Source: Nelumbo lutea (taxonomy: Eukaryota > Streptophyta > Magnoliopsida > Proteales > Nelumbonaceae). Taken from it: a stretch of 64,000 nt of DNA. The stretch covers positions 62,980,727-63,044,726 of the forward strand of contig JAKGHH010000007.1 in assembly GCA_022828595.1 (NCBI GenBank), read 5' to 3'. This document shows, one piece after another, positions 1 to 10,544 of the stretch. How positions within the stretch are numbered: the stretch's first letter is position 1; every line of letters starts with the position of its first letter. The position numbers were made by a program, and so were the translations under genes. Below the pieces are notes generated by a model. That model was not told the origin of the DNA. It saw only the letters and a program-made list of their open reading frames with translations, and made no database searches.

Positions 1-445
1 CTAGCTTTGGGTCTCAAGATGGAGGGGCTAACGGTGTTGGAATTGGATGGTCTTGGTACTGTTGGATTTGGAATTTTGAGATCTATCCATTTATAAGGTT
101 GGATTTTAGATATTATAAGAGTTAGGATTTAGGATCAGAGATGATCCTCATAAGACGATCAGAATCGGTTCCGGTTTTAGGTCTTGAGATGAAGGGTAAG
201 CAGTGTCAGATTTGGGGGCTCTTGGTGTTGTTGGATTTAGATTTTTGGGCTCTATGTACCTATGGCCTTGGATTTTGGATTTGATTTGAAATGAGGGTTA
301 GGTTTAAAATGACTTCGATCGGATGATCAAAATTGATTTTAGCTTTGGGTCTTAGGATGAAGGGTAAGTGGTACTGGATTTGGGTGATCTTGGTGTCATT
401 GGGTTTGGGCTTCTAGGCTCTACATACCTATGGTCTTGGGTCCTC
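1..445. repeat. ~169-bp tandem repeat, about 2.6 copies, cut by the window edge
   Basis: The block GTCTCAAGAT...GAAGGG recurs at positions 11, 181 and 349, giving periods of 170 and 168 bp. Each copy also carries the later landmarks 'cttggtgttgttgga' and 'ctatgtacctatgg' in the same order. Copies differ by many substitutions, so the array is old. It runs off the left edge, so its full length is unknown. It could be part of a satellite array or a repeated tract inside a large LTR. Confidence 0.75.
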
Positions 446-3400
446 ATGGCCCCAACTTTTATAAAATTCCAAAAATACCCCCAGGTCGACCGCGAGGTTA
501 GCTGAAAGCATGCTTTATGATTAAAGTGTTATAGAAAGACTGGAGAGTGCAAAATGGGGTGTCTACAGATTGCCTCTCTCTGTTAGAGGATGATAATCCG
601 AACAATAAAGCATGAGGAGACAACCCACTTTTGCGCAAAAATGCGATGGAATGATTATCCTGTTCAAAAGAATGTTGCTCGGAAAGCTTTTTTCATGACA
701 AAAGTGTTGATGATTGAAAGAAGATAATTATTTTTTATTGAAAATGATGCCCCTAGAATCTCCTCCTACGGCATGCTCTCATAGCTATCTAGCACTCATT
801 TGGTTATTGACAAAAGGATTGTCGTATGCAAGCCAATCTCCGGATCTTCCCGAAGGGGTTTCTGAAATGAAATCTCTCACCCACAATGTTTGTGTGGCTG
901 TCTAGGACTATGGTCACCCCTGCAACAAAGGAATTATGGAATCTCTCGTTGGCCAATTCCTTGAGATTTTTTGGGATGCATGATTTGATAAATAAATGAT
1001 GAAAAAGGAAAGATGACCTTTGTCAATGAGAAAACCTTTTTTGTAGAAAATTGTTGAGGGTAGGAATGTAATTCCAATGTATTTCCTTGTTAAGCATAAA
1101 TGAAGGACATCCAATAAGTTCTCACACCTGGGCCATGCATGTTTGACATGGGCAAGTCAATATACATTGCTATTTGGGCATTTGGCTTTGAAGTCCAAAA
1201 TATGCTTTGATGTTGGGTGTTGGGTCAACCACCTAATATAAAGATTAGGGGCGTCTGGGATTCAAGACTCCTATAATGGATGAAAAAAAAATGATTGTGG
1301 TGCTATTGATGCTGATATGAAGATGAGATAATACAAATGAGAATATGCTTGAGTTGACGATTGCATACTTAGCTTACCTGTGTTAACGCTTGATGGTTGA
1401 TGTTGTTGGTTGTAGATGATATGCCTTGGAGATGTATAATGGAGTAAATGGTGGTGATGAACTATATGAGATGCTAAGAATACTTCTTTTTTTGTTTTAC
1501 TCAATGTGAATGCATGCCTTGGTGGAAACACTTTTTTTTTGTTGTTGGGACCTTTTTGCTTTAGAAACATTGCTTGAGTTATTGAACTATTATTAGCATA
1601 TTGCACATAAAGAACTGATTAGAACCACTGGCTTAGAAGCTTAGTCATTTCCTCAAGATATACACATTACCTAGATCTGCCTAGGTCTAGGCCTTGTCAA
1701 AAGTTTAGTCATTCACGATTTCCCTGATTTTGGATCATATTCTTCGTAAACTCATCTTGGAGGGATATGGACATCATTGCTAATTCGTTAATTATTTTGT
1801 GCCTCATGCCCTTTCAAGTTTTCATCTAGCAGGCTTATTTCTCCATTTTTTTCTTTTTTTTTTTTGCATCCCCTATCTTTTCCCTGAGTTGCCCTTTCAA
1901 ATTTTCAGCTTAGCGGGCTAGGGAGATGTCCTTCCTTTGGAATGGTTGCATCTAGAACAAAGGTCTAGACTGCCTACGTACTTGATGTGAGATCAAGCTA
2001 GCATAGTTCAAGGAGAAGTTAATGCTGATAATAGGTGCTTGGCAGCTTTTTAAGATTCATAGAGAACTTTGTTTGAGACACAATGTGGTTTTGCATTTAG
2101 GTTAAAAAAGGGAGGGATAAAATAGCTCAAACACGAAGGATATAATGTTACTCTGATGGCATGTAGACTGGTGAAAAGGACAATAGGGTGTAAGTGTTCA
2201 ACGGTCACATTCTTGTTGAGAGTTGGAGGGCAATTTTTTTCTTTGAGCAAGGGGGTGTCTCAGAATTGTACCAGCTATCTCCTTTGACTTGAGGCTTTCA
2301 TTGCCTAAGGGACCAAGGTAGACTTTTCCATAGGACAACATGTGGCTTAGGGCTTAGGTGAAGGAAGGAAGGGATAAAAGGCTCAAACTAAAAGTGGCAC
2401 CTAGGTGCCTATTGAGGAGTTATGAATGCACTATATCACCTCACTTGAGTAATTAGATAGTTGGGGACATGATAAATTGCATCTTTGACTTAACTTATCC
2501 TGGGATTTCACTTCTCTTTCTTTGAAATTTTGCTCTTTTTTTTCTTTGTTTTGTGCTTTTATATAGAACATTTGTCAAAACTTTGGATTTTTCTTCATTA
2601 CCATGTATCCCCAAGTTTGGATAGAAGTGGGTGAATATTCTTCAAAATGACCCTAGGGAAGGTGAAAGGGTGTAAAAAGGAAAATATTTTTGTGTTTTTC
2701 CCTTTTTTTTTGAAAAAGGTTGAGGTTTTCCAAAGGAAAGGCTATGTCCAGAGTGGCTTGCAAGGCATTACGATGTGATCATGGGTGGCTCAGGGTAAGT
2801 GTTTGGCCAAAGATAGCCTCCTCTTTTATGGATCCCATAGGGCTTTTGTTGCCCCTTGCCTAAGATATAGGGGGTTAACTCAAAGAATCCTTGCCTCACT
2901 TGAATTTTTTCCTTTTTTCCATGTTGTTTAAAGATATTGAGAAGGTGAACTATCTACTTCAAAAAAGGGTTTAGGGGTTAAATTTCTTGGTTGAAGAAGG
3001 AAGGGCTTAGGTTTGTTCATGGGTCGCATGTGGTGAACTTTTGAACATAAACGACTTAGTGGGGTGACAATCGGCTAAAGGTGGCCTCTCTTTTGGTGAA
3101 CCTTAATTAGCTACTTTGCTTCTAGTCTCAAAAGAGTTGGGAAGGGATGGAAATGACATATTCAACTTTTTTTTTACTTTTTTCTTTTTTTTCTTTCTTT
3201 TTTTTCATTTTTTCTTTAACTTTGAACTTATGAAGTCCATTCATACCTGAATTAATGACATGTTTGGCACTTGCTGGATATGACTATCTTGATATGTCAC
3301 ACTGAGGAGCTGCACTAAGAGTTGATAGGCTGACTTGTCACATTAAGGATCCCACGATGTTGACCTGTCATTCTGATCAAATGTCTTGACATGATGTGGA

Positions 3401-3962
3401 TCATGGTGCCTTGTCATGCTAGTAGATTGATGATTGATGATATGCTAAGTGTTGATGAGTGTGTTAACAATGAGTGTGTTGACGATGACCAGCGATGTTG
3501 CGGTTTTGTTCTTGCCATGATTCCAATACTTGACCAACTTTGCTTGTTAGGTAGCCATAGACTTCAACATTTCTTGAATCCATTTGATCTTGAGTATGCA
3601 GTTTAGTTTTGCATGTCAATCGGTCAAATCCTTCTCAATGTGCTTCAATTCCAATGAATTGTTTTGCTCAAACCTTGCTTCTAAAGACAAAGAAATCGCA
3701 AGCTCTTTTTTGGAAATAGATGAATGAAAACTTTTTTTTGGATTTTTGAAGTTTTTGATTTTTTTGAGTTTTGTGGATTCGTTTATTTTTTTGGATTTTA
3801 AAACTTTTTTATTTTTTTAGTATTATAGAACTTCTTGATTTTTTTTTTAAGAAAATATTTGATTTTTTTGTTTTCTTTTTGAAAAATGATGCTAAGAAAA
3901 GCTATCCCCTTTTAAAAGATAGTAACCACCTGGATCAAAGATTAATATGAAGAACCCCAAAG
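446..3962. other. Gene-free T-rich stretch, probably retrotransposon-derived
   Basis: No ORF here has recognisable protein content and I find no RNA gene. Around 550-570 the string 'ggggtgtctacaga' resembles the right end of a plant gypsy LTR, so much of the stretch may be the non-coding leader of a large degraded element. A motif like 'gggagggataaaatagctcaaa' recurs loosely near 2108 and 2367, and 'gtggcctctctttt' and 'agcctcctctttt' recur near 2815 and 3082. Long T runs occur at 1850-1865, 3168-3205 and 3735-3870. Confidence 0.5.
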
Positions 3963-4523
3963 AGGATCCTTAGATACCTCAAGAAGTTTCTCAGAGCTGG
4001 CTTGTTGTTTCAAAAACATGGCCACTTAAAGGTGGAAGTATATGCTGATGCTGATTGGGCAGTAAAAGTTAATGACCGAAAGTCTACCAGTGGGTATTGT
4101 GCCTTTGTAGGGGGAAACCTGGTCACATGGAGAAGTAAAAAACAAAGTGTGGTGGCTAGATCTAGTGCTAAAGCAGAATATAGAGCGATGTCTCATGGGA
4201 TTGTTGAAATCATGTGGATAAAATTTCTGTTAGGTGAATTGGGTTTTGTAGTGAGCAACCATATGTCATTCTACTATGACAATAAATCTGTGATCAATAT
4301 TGTTGTTAATCCAGTCCTGCATGATAGGATGAAACACATTGAAGTAGACAAGCATTTTATTAGAAAGAAACTTGTAAATGGAGAAGTGAGTACTCCATAT
4401 GTCAACTCAGAAAAACAACTTGCAGATATCTTCATCAAAAGTCTTCATCATGTGCAGTATGTTGATTTGTGTAACAAGTTGTGCATGATTGACATCTATC
4501 TACAACTTGAGGGGGAGTGTTGA
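3963..4523 (+). pseudogene. Ty1/copia polyprotein C-terminus (RNase H), 5'-truncated
   Basis: This is the C-terminal RNase H domain of a copia polyprotein, which normally degrades the RNA strand during reverse transcription. The open frame begins inside the connection region (ILRYLKKF) at 3963. It continues through the catalytic-Asp motif YADADWA, then GGNLVTWRSKKQ, SSAKAEYRAM, the YYDNKS motif, HDRMKHIEVDKHFIRKK and QLADIFIKSLH, and stops at 4521-4523 just inside the LTR. There is no internal stop in this fragment, but gag, protease, integrase and RT are all missing upstream. The polypurine tract TTGAGGGGGAG follows directly, so this is the 3' end of a truncated element. Confidence 0.93.
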
Positions 4524-4768
4524 AATAATTTAGTTATTTGTGTTAGGCTCTGTTTGTCTAGTTAAAGCCTTTTTTTTATTTTCTATTATTGTACTCACTT
4601 ATAGTAGGAGCACAAGAGTCTTTTCCCTTCTTATTTTTGATACCCTATATAATATAATAGAAGCTAGCGCCTCTAGTATTGTTCCATTGCTCTAAGCCAT
4701 TTCTTCTTCCTTTCTTTCTTCTTCTATTCTCTCTTCTTCCCTTCTCTTCTCTACTTCCTCATATTTCA
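4518..4768 (+). mobile_element. 3' LTR of the truncated copia element
   Basis: It begins TGTTGAAATAATT immediately after the polypurine tract 'ttgagggggag' (4508-4517) and contains a TATA-like stretch near 4645-4662 ('ccctatataatata'). The C/T-rich right part ends near 'catatttca' at 4768, an acceptable TG...CA LTR end. The exact right end is a judgement; no second LTR copy is present to align against. Confidence 0.65.
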
Positions 4769-4779
4769 ATTGGATTTAT

Positions 4780-5224
4780 TGCCAAGAGGTGTCATTAACA
4801 AGTTAAAAGACGAGCTGATGAATGAGAGAAACTATAACGGTGATCTGGAGATTCATGCTAAGAAGCTCAAGAAGGAGCCATAGGAGAAGGATGCTCATCT
4901 TGCCAAATGCGAGGCCTAGTTTCTCGACGAGGTCCAAGCTTCTAAGGTCTGAATTGTCGAGGAATTTGAAACTAGTGCTTTTCACCAAGGCTTCAAACTC
5001 TACCAGATGTTGATGAGGTTAGTGTATCCCGAGCTTGATCACATGCTTATCAAGTCCTCGGCCTGTACCAACGAGATGACAAATCAGTTTGATTTGGAAC
5101 TAGATTCCAAGGATGAAGAAGAAAAACTCAGCGAGGAAGCTGCAATTGGGGCTGATGAGGATGCTTCTGATGAAGACGTCACTGATGTAACTGGTGATAA
5201 GGACGAGGAGCCCCAAGATGTCTG
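4780..5224 (+). pseudogene. Remnant of the Tat antisense additional ORF (C-terminal coiled coil and acidic tail)
   Basis: The plus-strand frame encodes a charged helical segment interrupted by stops (tail of the coiled coil). The clean stretch EEFETSAFHQGFKLYQML follows, and then a strongly acidic tail rich in D/E (from about 5095) ends in a TGA at 5223-5225. The HxGFKL block matches HTGFKL in the antisense ORF of the second Tat copy (near 18570 on the minus strand). Here it is antisense to the minus-strand gag-pol, as expected for that family. The N-terminal Transposase_28-type domain is absent. The function of such ORFs is not established. Confidence 0.65.
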
Positions 5225-5373
5225 ATTTACCTTTGCCTCTTTTCTTCTTTTTTTTTTTTCTTTTAACAATGATGTAATCCCTATTTATCTTCAATGAAGT
5301 AAATATATTTATGCACACCTCGTGTCATTCCTCTTTTGAGCTTGAAACTTCATGAAAATATTCTATAGGATTA

Positions 5374-5517
5374 ACCTAAGGTGTCTAGGTGCCGATGTGA
5401 GGAGGCAAAGTATTGGAGATAACCTGAACTTCCTATGTGTTGAAGTGACTAGGCATTGTATGGGACATAACCTAAACTGCCTATATGCCAAAGCAACTAG
5501 GCATATCAAATTATCGA
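5374..5517. repeat. 48-bp tandem repeat, 3 diverged copies
   Basis: Starts at 5374, 5422 and 5470 share the pattern ACCT(A/G)A...CTA(T/G)(A/G)TG...GACTAGGCAT at an exact 48-bp spacing. The array lies between the integrase end and the antisense ORF of the minus-strand Tat element. The second Tat copy has a repeated spacer in the same place (17774-17950). Confidence 0.7.
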
Positions 5518-5714
5518 CGTCATTATGGGGTTACCATAGGGGGCCTTTAGTCTAAAAGTGACTTGGCATCCCCTTTGAGGTGTAATTTAGACGATGTGAT
5601 TCATAATGCAGGACAACTCGACCAGGTCGCTGAGGTGAGTGGCCTTTCATAGTGAAATTTTTTAGATGTTGGTGAAATTGTATAACTAGACTCCTGAGCT
5701 CACAACTAATACAT

Positions 5715-5940
5715 CATTAGATTATCCATGTTCCAATCAAGGGGCACCTGCCTTCCATCAAATGTCTCGAGCTTGTACGTTCCTTCATCGATCACCCTCA
5801 GTACTTTGTAAGGACCTTCCTAGTTCAGTCCTAGCTCACCTTGGCTAGATAGGCCGACATTACAGGCTCCTAGGCCTCATACTACCCATTCACTTGGTTT
5901 ACCACCAAGAATTGTTGCATACCACGACATGCTTTGCACT
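5715..5940 (-). pseudogene. Gypsy integrase C-terminal remnant
   Basis: The minus strand encodes, across one frameshift, a QGELGLN-stop-EGPYKV block followed by DEGTYKLETFDGRQVPLDWN and a final NLMMY before a stop. This is the conserved chromatin-facing C-terminus of Ty3/gypsy integrase (compare GKLGPNWEGPYQV and KYELETLEGKQVP at 17.63-17.75 kb). The upstream part is scrambled and abuts RT sequence directly, so the DDE catalytic core was removed by deletion. Confidence 0.8.
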
Positions 5941-5954
5941 AAGGTTACGTCTAC

Positions 5955-6290
5955 CAAGCGGTCTATTCTAGGGAGCAGAAAGTTGTCATTTTGGCAAGTT
6001 CTGTTGACGTCAGTGTAGTCGATGAACATGCATCACTTGCCATTTGATTTCTTTACAAGCACCAGGTTGGCTACCCAGCTCGGATATTGAACCTCTCTAA
6101 CGAAGTCTGCTACAAGAAGCTTCACAATCTCCTCATTAACTATCCCCCACCTCTCTAGGTCGACGTTCCTCTTCTTCTACCTGATTAGTCTAACTAAAGG
6201 GTCAACATTAAGTCCATGAGTAATGATAGAGGGGTTTATGCCGGCAACATCTACTATTGACCATGCAAAAACATTTATATTATTAAATAA
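5955..6290 (-). pseudogene. Gypsy reverse transcriptase N-terminal remnant
   Basis: On the minus strand the frame reads VAGINPSIITHGLNVDP, then NEEIVKLLVADFVREVQYP, SWVANLVLVKKSNGK, FIDYTDVNR and LLPRIDRLVDVT, with a few stops. These are the opening blocks of Tat/gypsy RT, before the catalytic aspartates. The sequence breaks off at the equivalent of 'DRLVDATSGHELLSF' in the second copy and jumps to the integrase end. No YVDD box survives. Confidence 0.85.
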
Positions 6291-6399
6291 GAAACTTATT
6301 AGTTGCGATCGTAATGGTTCTGCAAGGCGAGCTCTGATCATGACCGTCTTCTCGGGCTTGGTTTCTAAGATCGGGACCAGGACAGTGTCTCCATTGGGT

Positions 6400-6990
6400 G
6401 GGCTCGCTAGTTAGTGTTCTCAGGGGGTAGCTCTAGGTCGATGTTGTCTGCCAGCATTCCCCTGCGTTTCAACGCTACTACGTTGCACTTGCATGACTCC
6501 AGGTGGTCACCTCGTACTACCCCTACACCATACCTTGTCGGGAATTTCATTGAGGGGTAGAAGGTCGGCACCACCATGAAAAGTACATGCAAGATGGGCC
6601 AACCTAGGATGGCATTGTGGGGGACGGATTCATGACCCCTAGGAAGTTGTGCTCGAAATGGACTGAGTTGAGCTCTGAACTTGTTGTGACTGCCACACTT
6701 ATTCGGCCTCGAGGTCCCACCATGTCTCCACTGAAGACAAGAAGTAGGATGTCAGCTGGCTGCACATCCTTCCTTTCCAGCTACATCTTGTCAAAGGTGC
6801 CCAAAAAGAGGATGTTAGTCAAGCTTCTAGAGCTGACCAAAATCCACTTTACCTTGAAATCATTGATTATCATCTTGATAATAAGGGTGTCATCTTGCAG
6901 ATACTAGATTCTGCAAGCGTCATCCTCAGTGAAGTATATGACTTCCTCCACTTGAGGGTACTTTGGTGGGTTCTCATCCTCATGCTTAAC
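6400..6990 (-). pseudogene. Gypsy aspartic protease remnant
   Basis: The minus strand shows DTLIIKMIINDFKVKWILVSSRSLTNILF, aligning with DTLIIKVKIDDFEVKHILIDSGSSADILF in the plus-strand Tat copy. The catalytic DSGS has decayed to SSRS, so it cannot be active. It is followed by a region that the other copy has deleted, and then GVVRGDHLESCKCNVVALKR, matching GIARGDQLESRKCYVAPLKE at 14.59 kb. Several frameshifts and stops are present. Confidence 0.8.
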
Positions 6991-6999
6991 CTCTCGGAT

Positions 7000-7830
7000 T
7001 GTATTTCTTCCAGTCGCACTAATACATCATGCCACTATTGAACCTCTAGTGATCATGTTGATCACCCTGCGAATATGCTGCTTTGGTGGTAGTGGGTCCC
7101 AAGGTAGGTGATCTCGGTCCTAGTTCCTGTTTGAATCTGGCACTTCCCTTGGCTGGTGAGCAGGTTGGCTCCAATCGTCGCACTTGATGAACACCTTCAA
7201 GTAACCATGACAAGTCAACTCCTCGATCTTATTGTTCAAATTTCTACAATTCTCAGTGTCGTGGCCTATATCACGGTGGAAGTGATAGTTCTTATTTGGG
7301 TTCTTGTTGGCAGGGTTGCTCTCATCCTGGGTGGCCATCTCACATAATCGGTTATCTTTATTTGCATCAAAATTTCCCCACTTTTGGCATTGAGGGTTGT
7401 GTAAGTCCAGTTCTAAACTAGAGGGTTCTTGAATGCTGGCCTGATTTGGAACACTGGTGGGGAGATCTACTTTTCCTTCTTGGCAATCTGCTTCATCTGT
7501 TGCACGGTGACCAACTTCTCTTCAGCGACTTACCCTTGTGTTGCTTCTTGCTACTTGTTGCTTCTACTCGCTTCCTCTTCCTAGTCAGTTCTAACTAGGA
7601 CCCCAATGTCACATCCACCTTTGTGAACTTGTCAGCCTAGTGGAGGAACTCCTCCATCTTTCAACTTTACTTCCTAGCACAAATTGGGGTGGCAGGTGCC
7701 ATTGACCACTGCGGTGAGATGAACTACCAGGTCGAGGATCAGAATCTAGAGGAGATCCAAGTTGAACCTCTTGTTGTAGTCTCAGAGCATCTCGTCTGGT
7801 TGTTCGACCATGTTCAATTGGTTGTTGCTT
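7000..7830 (-). pseudogene. Gypsy gag remnant with zinc-knuckle-like motif
   Basis: Minus-strand pieces in order are MVEQPDEML-stop-DYNKRFNLDLL (retrotransposon gag core), YTTLNAKSGEILMQIKITDYVRWPPRM, and YHFHRDIGHDTENCRNLNNKIEELTCHGYL. The last is the C(Y)-H-H-C finger region of Tat gag, matching CSFHKDHDHNTKNC at 14.06 kb. The first cysteine has become tyrosine. The 5' end of gag is missing at ~7830, where unrelated G-rich DNA begins. Confidence 0.82.
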
Positions 7831-8062
7831 GAGGAACAGGGATGGGTACAACCTTGTCCCCGTTAATAGGGATGGGAATGGGGTCAGGGATGGGGATTTT
7901 TGCGGGTATGGGGATGAGGGAAGGCTCCCTGTCCCCGCCCCACCCCACTCTGTTGCCATTTCTACTCGTGAAACATCATTATTGGCGGTTACACAGCTTT
8001 TATCCCAGCCATCATGTTCATCTCATCCCGAGTTATACAGGTTATTAATATATACATTCTAA
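7831..8062. repeat. G-rich low-complexity block (GGGGATGGG-type) and short flank
   Basis: From 7836 to 7940 the plus strand is built of GGGATGGGNA-like words followed by CCCCGCCCCACCCC, giving partly self-complementary G- and C-rich arms. Open frames across it encode only low-complexity Gly/Asp/Arg text. It marks the break in the gag of the minus-strand Tat remnant and may be the end of another inserted element. No further identity is claimed. Confidence 0.5.
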
Positions 8063-9136
8063 AAAGACAAAATTAAGAGACCCTTCATGTGAGTGCTTTA
8101 ACCTATAATGTTAATTTTCAGTTAGGAAAAAAATGCAATACTTGTGGATACTAAGGGCTGGTTTGAGAGAGCTGAGCTAATGATAAGTTTTGGTTCAACC
8201 AAGCTAATTCAGTTGCATATTAATGACTGGCTTAACTGCCTAAGAAGTCAAAGAATGATAATATTGACAAGGTGTTTTGGATAACCGATTCAAAGAGGCT
8301 AAGGTGGGTGGACAGTCCTGCCCTTCAACTGGATGATAAATCGCCAATTTGGTTCTTTTGACTTTTTCACAAAACCATAGCTTTATGATCCAATTAATGC
8401 TAAAAATAAAAGAGGATTAGGTGCTAATTCAGAATTGATGCCAATTTATGAGTGGGAATTAGTACATAAAGAGTGGGTATTTGACATTTTGAATGTTTAA
8501 AAATTTGCAGTAAAATCCAGAAATCTACATTGGGCCTTTTGTACTTTTCCGATAAATGGCAATGAAACCTCTTACAAAAATATATTTACAATCTTTAGTT
8601 TTCCAAATATCTGTAATAATATCAATGAGATCTCCTCTCATATATATTAACATACTACACTTCAATTCTTTGTGCAGAACATTTTATGTGCATTAAATAG
8701 AGGATGTCATCAGCATTTTATTTGCGAGTTGAAACTTTTTCCTTAGGCTATTTGGTTGCAATACGAATCTGAACCAAATATAAATTTGTCTCCCAGTTTA
8801 GTTTTGTATTACTATTTTATGTAAAATTTGTACTTTTGTCTCATTGGCAGTGCAAATTTTGCATCCAAAAAACTGATGTAAAACTTTTACCACCTTCCTC
8901 TGATCTTAATTATCTTACATAAATTGAAGATCACATCTTGCTCCCAACCTTACTCATGTATTTACACCACTACAAAGAAACTCACGGGCCTCAGAAATAT
9001 CAGTATTTTCACCAAGAAAAGAATCCAATTCATTATTTATAAGATCACATAGCATCAAGATTTTAATTCTTGAGATATTTGGTGGATTACAACTAAATTA
9101 AATTGGCCTTGTCTCATAGGATGTTCAAATGCATGT
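8063..9136. other. Intergenic DNA upstream of the peptide gene, no gene seen
   Basis: AT-rich sequence with no coding content that I can support. At 8153 'taagggctggtttgagaga' resembles the end of a Tourist/hAT-type MITE, but I could not find a matching inverted end. Confidence 0.5.
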
Positions 9137-9144
9137 TATATAAA
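9137..9144 (+). promoter_or_regulatory. TATA box of the secreted peptide gene
   Basis: A canonical TATATAAA lies 44 bp before the ATG at 9188. Plant transcription usually starts 25-35 bp after a TATA box, implying a very short 5' leader of roughly 10-25 nt. The downstream gene starts with a clear signal peptide, which supports this as a real promoter. Confidence 0.65.
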
Positions 9145-9187
9145 GCCCATCCTAGATCACACTTTTCACTGCAAATTATATTCATCC

Positions 9188-9595
9188 ATGGCAACTCCCA
9201 AGTTCAATGTTGTGTGCTTCCTTTTCTTTGTTCTCCTAAGTCTTTCTGCGCTTTATGAATGTAAGTCCAGTCTCTTGCATATGGTCTTTCATCTATTTCT
9301 CTTTTCTATTAGTTGGGGTTCTCTATCTTCAACATCCATTCTTACATTACTGTTGTGTGGTGAACCGAAAACAGGTAGAAAAGATGGGAAAAATAAGGTG
9401 CAAATTTGGAGAATGGATCCCATGGAGATGAAGGGTGGTATAAAACTAAACATTCCGCCATGTATTCCGATGCAATGTAAACCTAATAACGAGAAATGTT
9501 GGTGCTGCGTAACAGATCCCCATGGAACATGTTGGATCAACAAAAATGATTGTATCCAACTTTGCCCTCCGCCTCAGGCTCAGCCATTACCATGA
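9188..9595 (+). CDS. Small secreted cysteine-rich peptide, ESF1/MEG-like 8-cysteine pattern, two exons
   Basis: The start codon follows a TATA box at 9137. Exon 1 (9188-9260) encodes a signal peptide with a hydrophobic core (VVCFLFFVLLSLSAL). A 114-bp intron fits GT-AG rules: GTAAGT at 9261, AAAACAG ending at 9374. Exon 2 (9375-9595) finishes a 97-residue precursor. The intron length is divisible by three and lacks stops, so the unspliced frame is also open (135 aa); the intron-encoded part looks unlike a peptide domain. The mature C-terminal part has C-x3-C-x6-CWCC-x8-C-x6-C-x3-C, eight cysteines after the cleavage region, ending in a proline-rich tail. This resembles the EMBRYO SURROUNDING FACTOR 1 / maternally expressed gene class of apoplastic peptides. 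That assignment is by cysteine pattern only. No neighbour gives functional context. Confidence 0.72.
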   Translation: MATPKFNVVCFLFFVLLSLSALYECKSSLLHMVFHLFLFSISWGSLSSTSILTLLLCGEPKTGRKDGKNKVQIWRMDPMEMKGGIKLNIPPCIPMQCKPNNEKCWCCVTDPHGTCWINKNDCIQLCPPPQAQPLP

Positions 9596-10540
9596 TAATT
9601 TATCTTTTCTCTTGTTTTTTTCCTCATCTCTCTGTCAACCTAACCTCGTCAATGGTAATAATGTCTAAAATAATGATGGAGTGCTACATTATAATTTATC
9701 AGTTAAATTATATCGTCTCGTTCTATCTCATTTGTCTCTTTAGATATATATTCTAGGTGGATTATGATAGTTTTTAACTTTTTAGCATCTTAATTTGCTT
9801 TGTTTATTTTTTCTCCATTTATCTTAAATTAAGTTTCATGCAAAATAATCTGGCAAAATCTATGATGCATTCACTGTATCATGTATGCAGCAAAAGTCAT
9901 GGGACCATGCAAGTATTCTTGGTTAAACGTGAAAAATGAAACAATGAAGAGTATGATGGTTTATCTTAATTGGTTTAAATCTACATTTAACATACAGTCA
10001 ATGTTAATGAATGCACAATAGCTGAACCCTAATCATGTTAATATATGAAGAAATATATATATGGGTCTGATCATAATAAATAATATGACCCCAATATTTT
10101 GATTTTTCAGAGGAACCAATATTTTGATTGTATTACCCTAAATTCTAGCCTTGGTCACATGAGTTAGATCCAAGCGCTGGTTACATGGGCCTCTAATGGG
10201 TCAAGTTTGAGATGATGCACCCACACAGCCACACTATCTAATTTTGCAATCTAATCAAGGGAGGCAATGACTTCAAACGATTGACCCTCCCACTCCTACC
10301 AGAGTGGTTGATTTGACTATCGTGGTTGCAGGGTTGTAATACACCCTTTAGAGCACATATTTTCTCCTAGGTGGGCAAATTACCTTTCTATTTTTATATA
10401 AAATTTCTAAATTTTAAACCTTCAACCCTAAACTTTTAAACTCTATGCTGAAACCTAAACCCTAAGTCTCTAAATTTTTAAACCCTAGTTTCAATAATTC
10501 ATCCGCTCTTTGGACCTCCCAACAAAATAAGGATGCAACA
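9596..10540. other. Intergenic DNA downstream of the peptide gene
   Basis: AT-rich, no supported gene. It will contain the 3' UTR of the peptide gene, but no single poly(A) signal stands out. The section 10380-10500 holds repeated 'aaaccctaaac/ttttaaaccctag' words, telomere-like in appearance but degenerate. Confidence 0.45.
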
Positions 10541-10544
10541 ACTT

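Larger units (their letters stand above)
4780..7830 (-). mobile_element. Decayed Ty3/gypsy (Tat-like) element, minus strand, large internal deletion
   Basis: Read on the minus strand the order is gag (7830 to ~7000), protease (~6990 to 6400), start of RT (~6290 to 5955), last part of integrase (~5940 to 5715) and a spacer with a 48-bp repeat. An antisense (plus-strand) coiled-coil ORF remnant follows at 4780-5224. This is the Tat-type order also seen at 13.8-21.7 kb. Most of RT, both RNase H domains and most of integrase are gone. No LTR could be assigned at either end. Joined segments are all riddled with stops and frameshifts. Confidence 0.75.

Noticed and set aside
1271..1606. 111-codon minus-strand ORF
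   Set aside because: His/Ser/Phe-rich text without a recognisable domain, in T-rich non-coding DNA; chance frame.
7829..8062. ORFs on both strands over the GGGGATGGG tract
   Set aside because: Low-complexity composition keeps frames open; overlapping frames on both strands and no domain.
10380..10500. Interstitial telomeric repeat (AAACCCTAAAC words)
   Set aside because: Words are irregularly spaced and degenerate; no run of TTTAGGG units.
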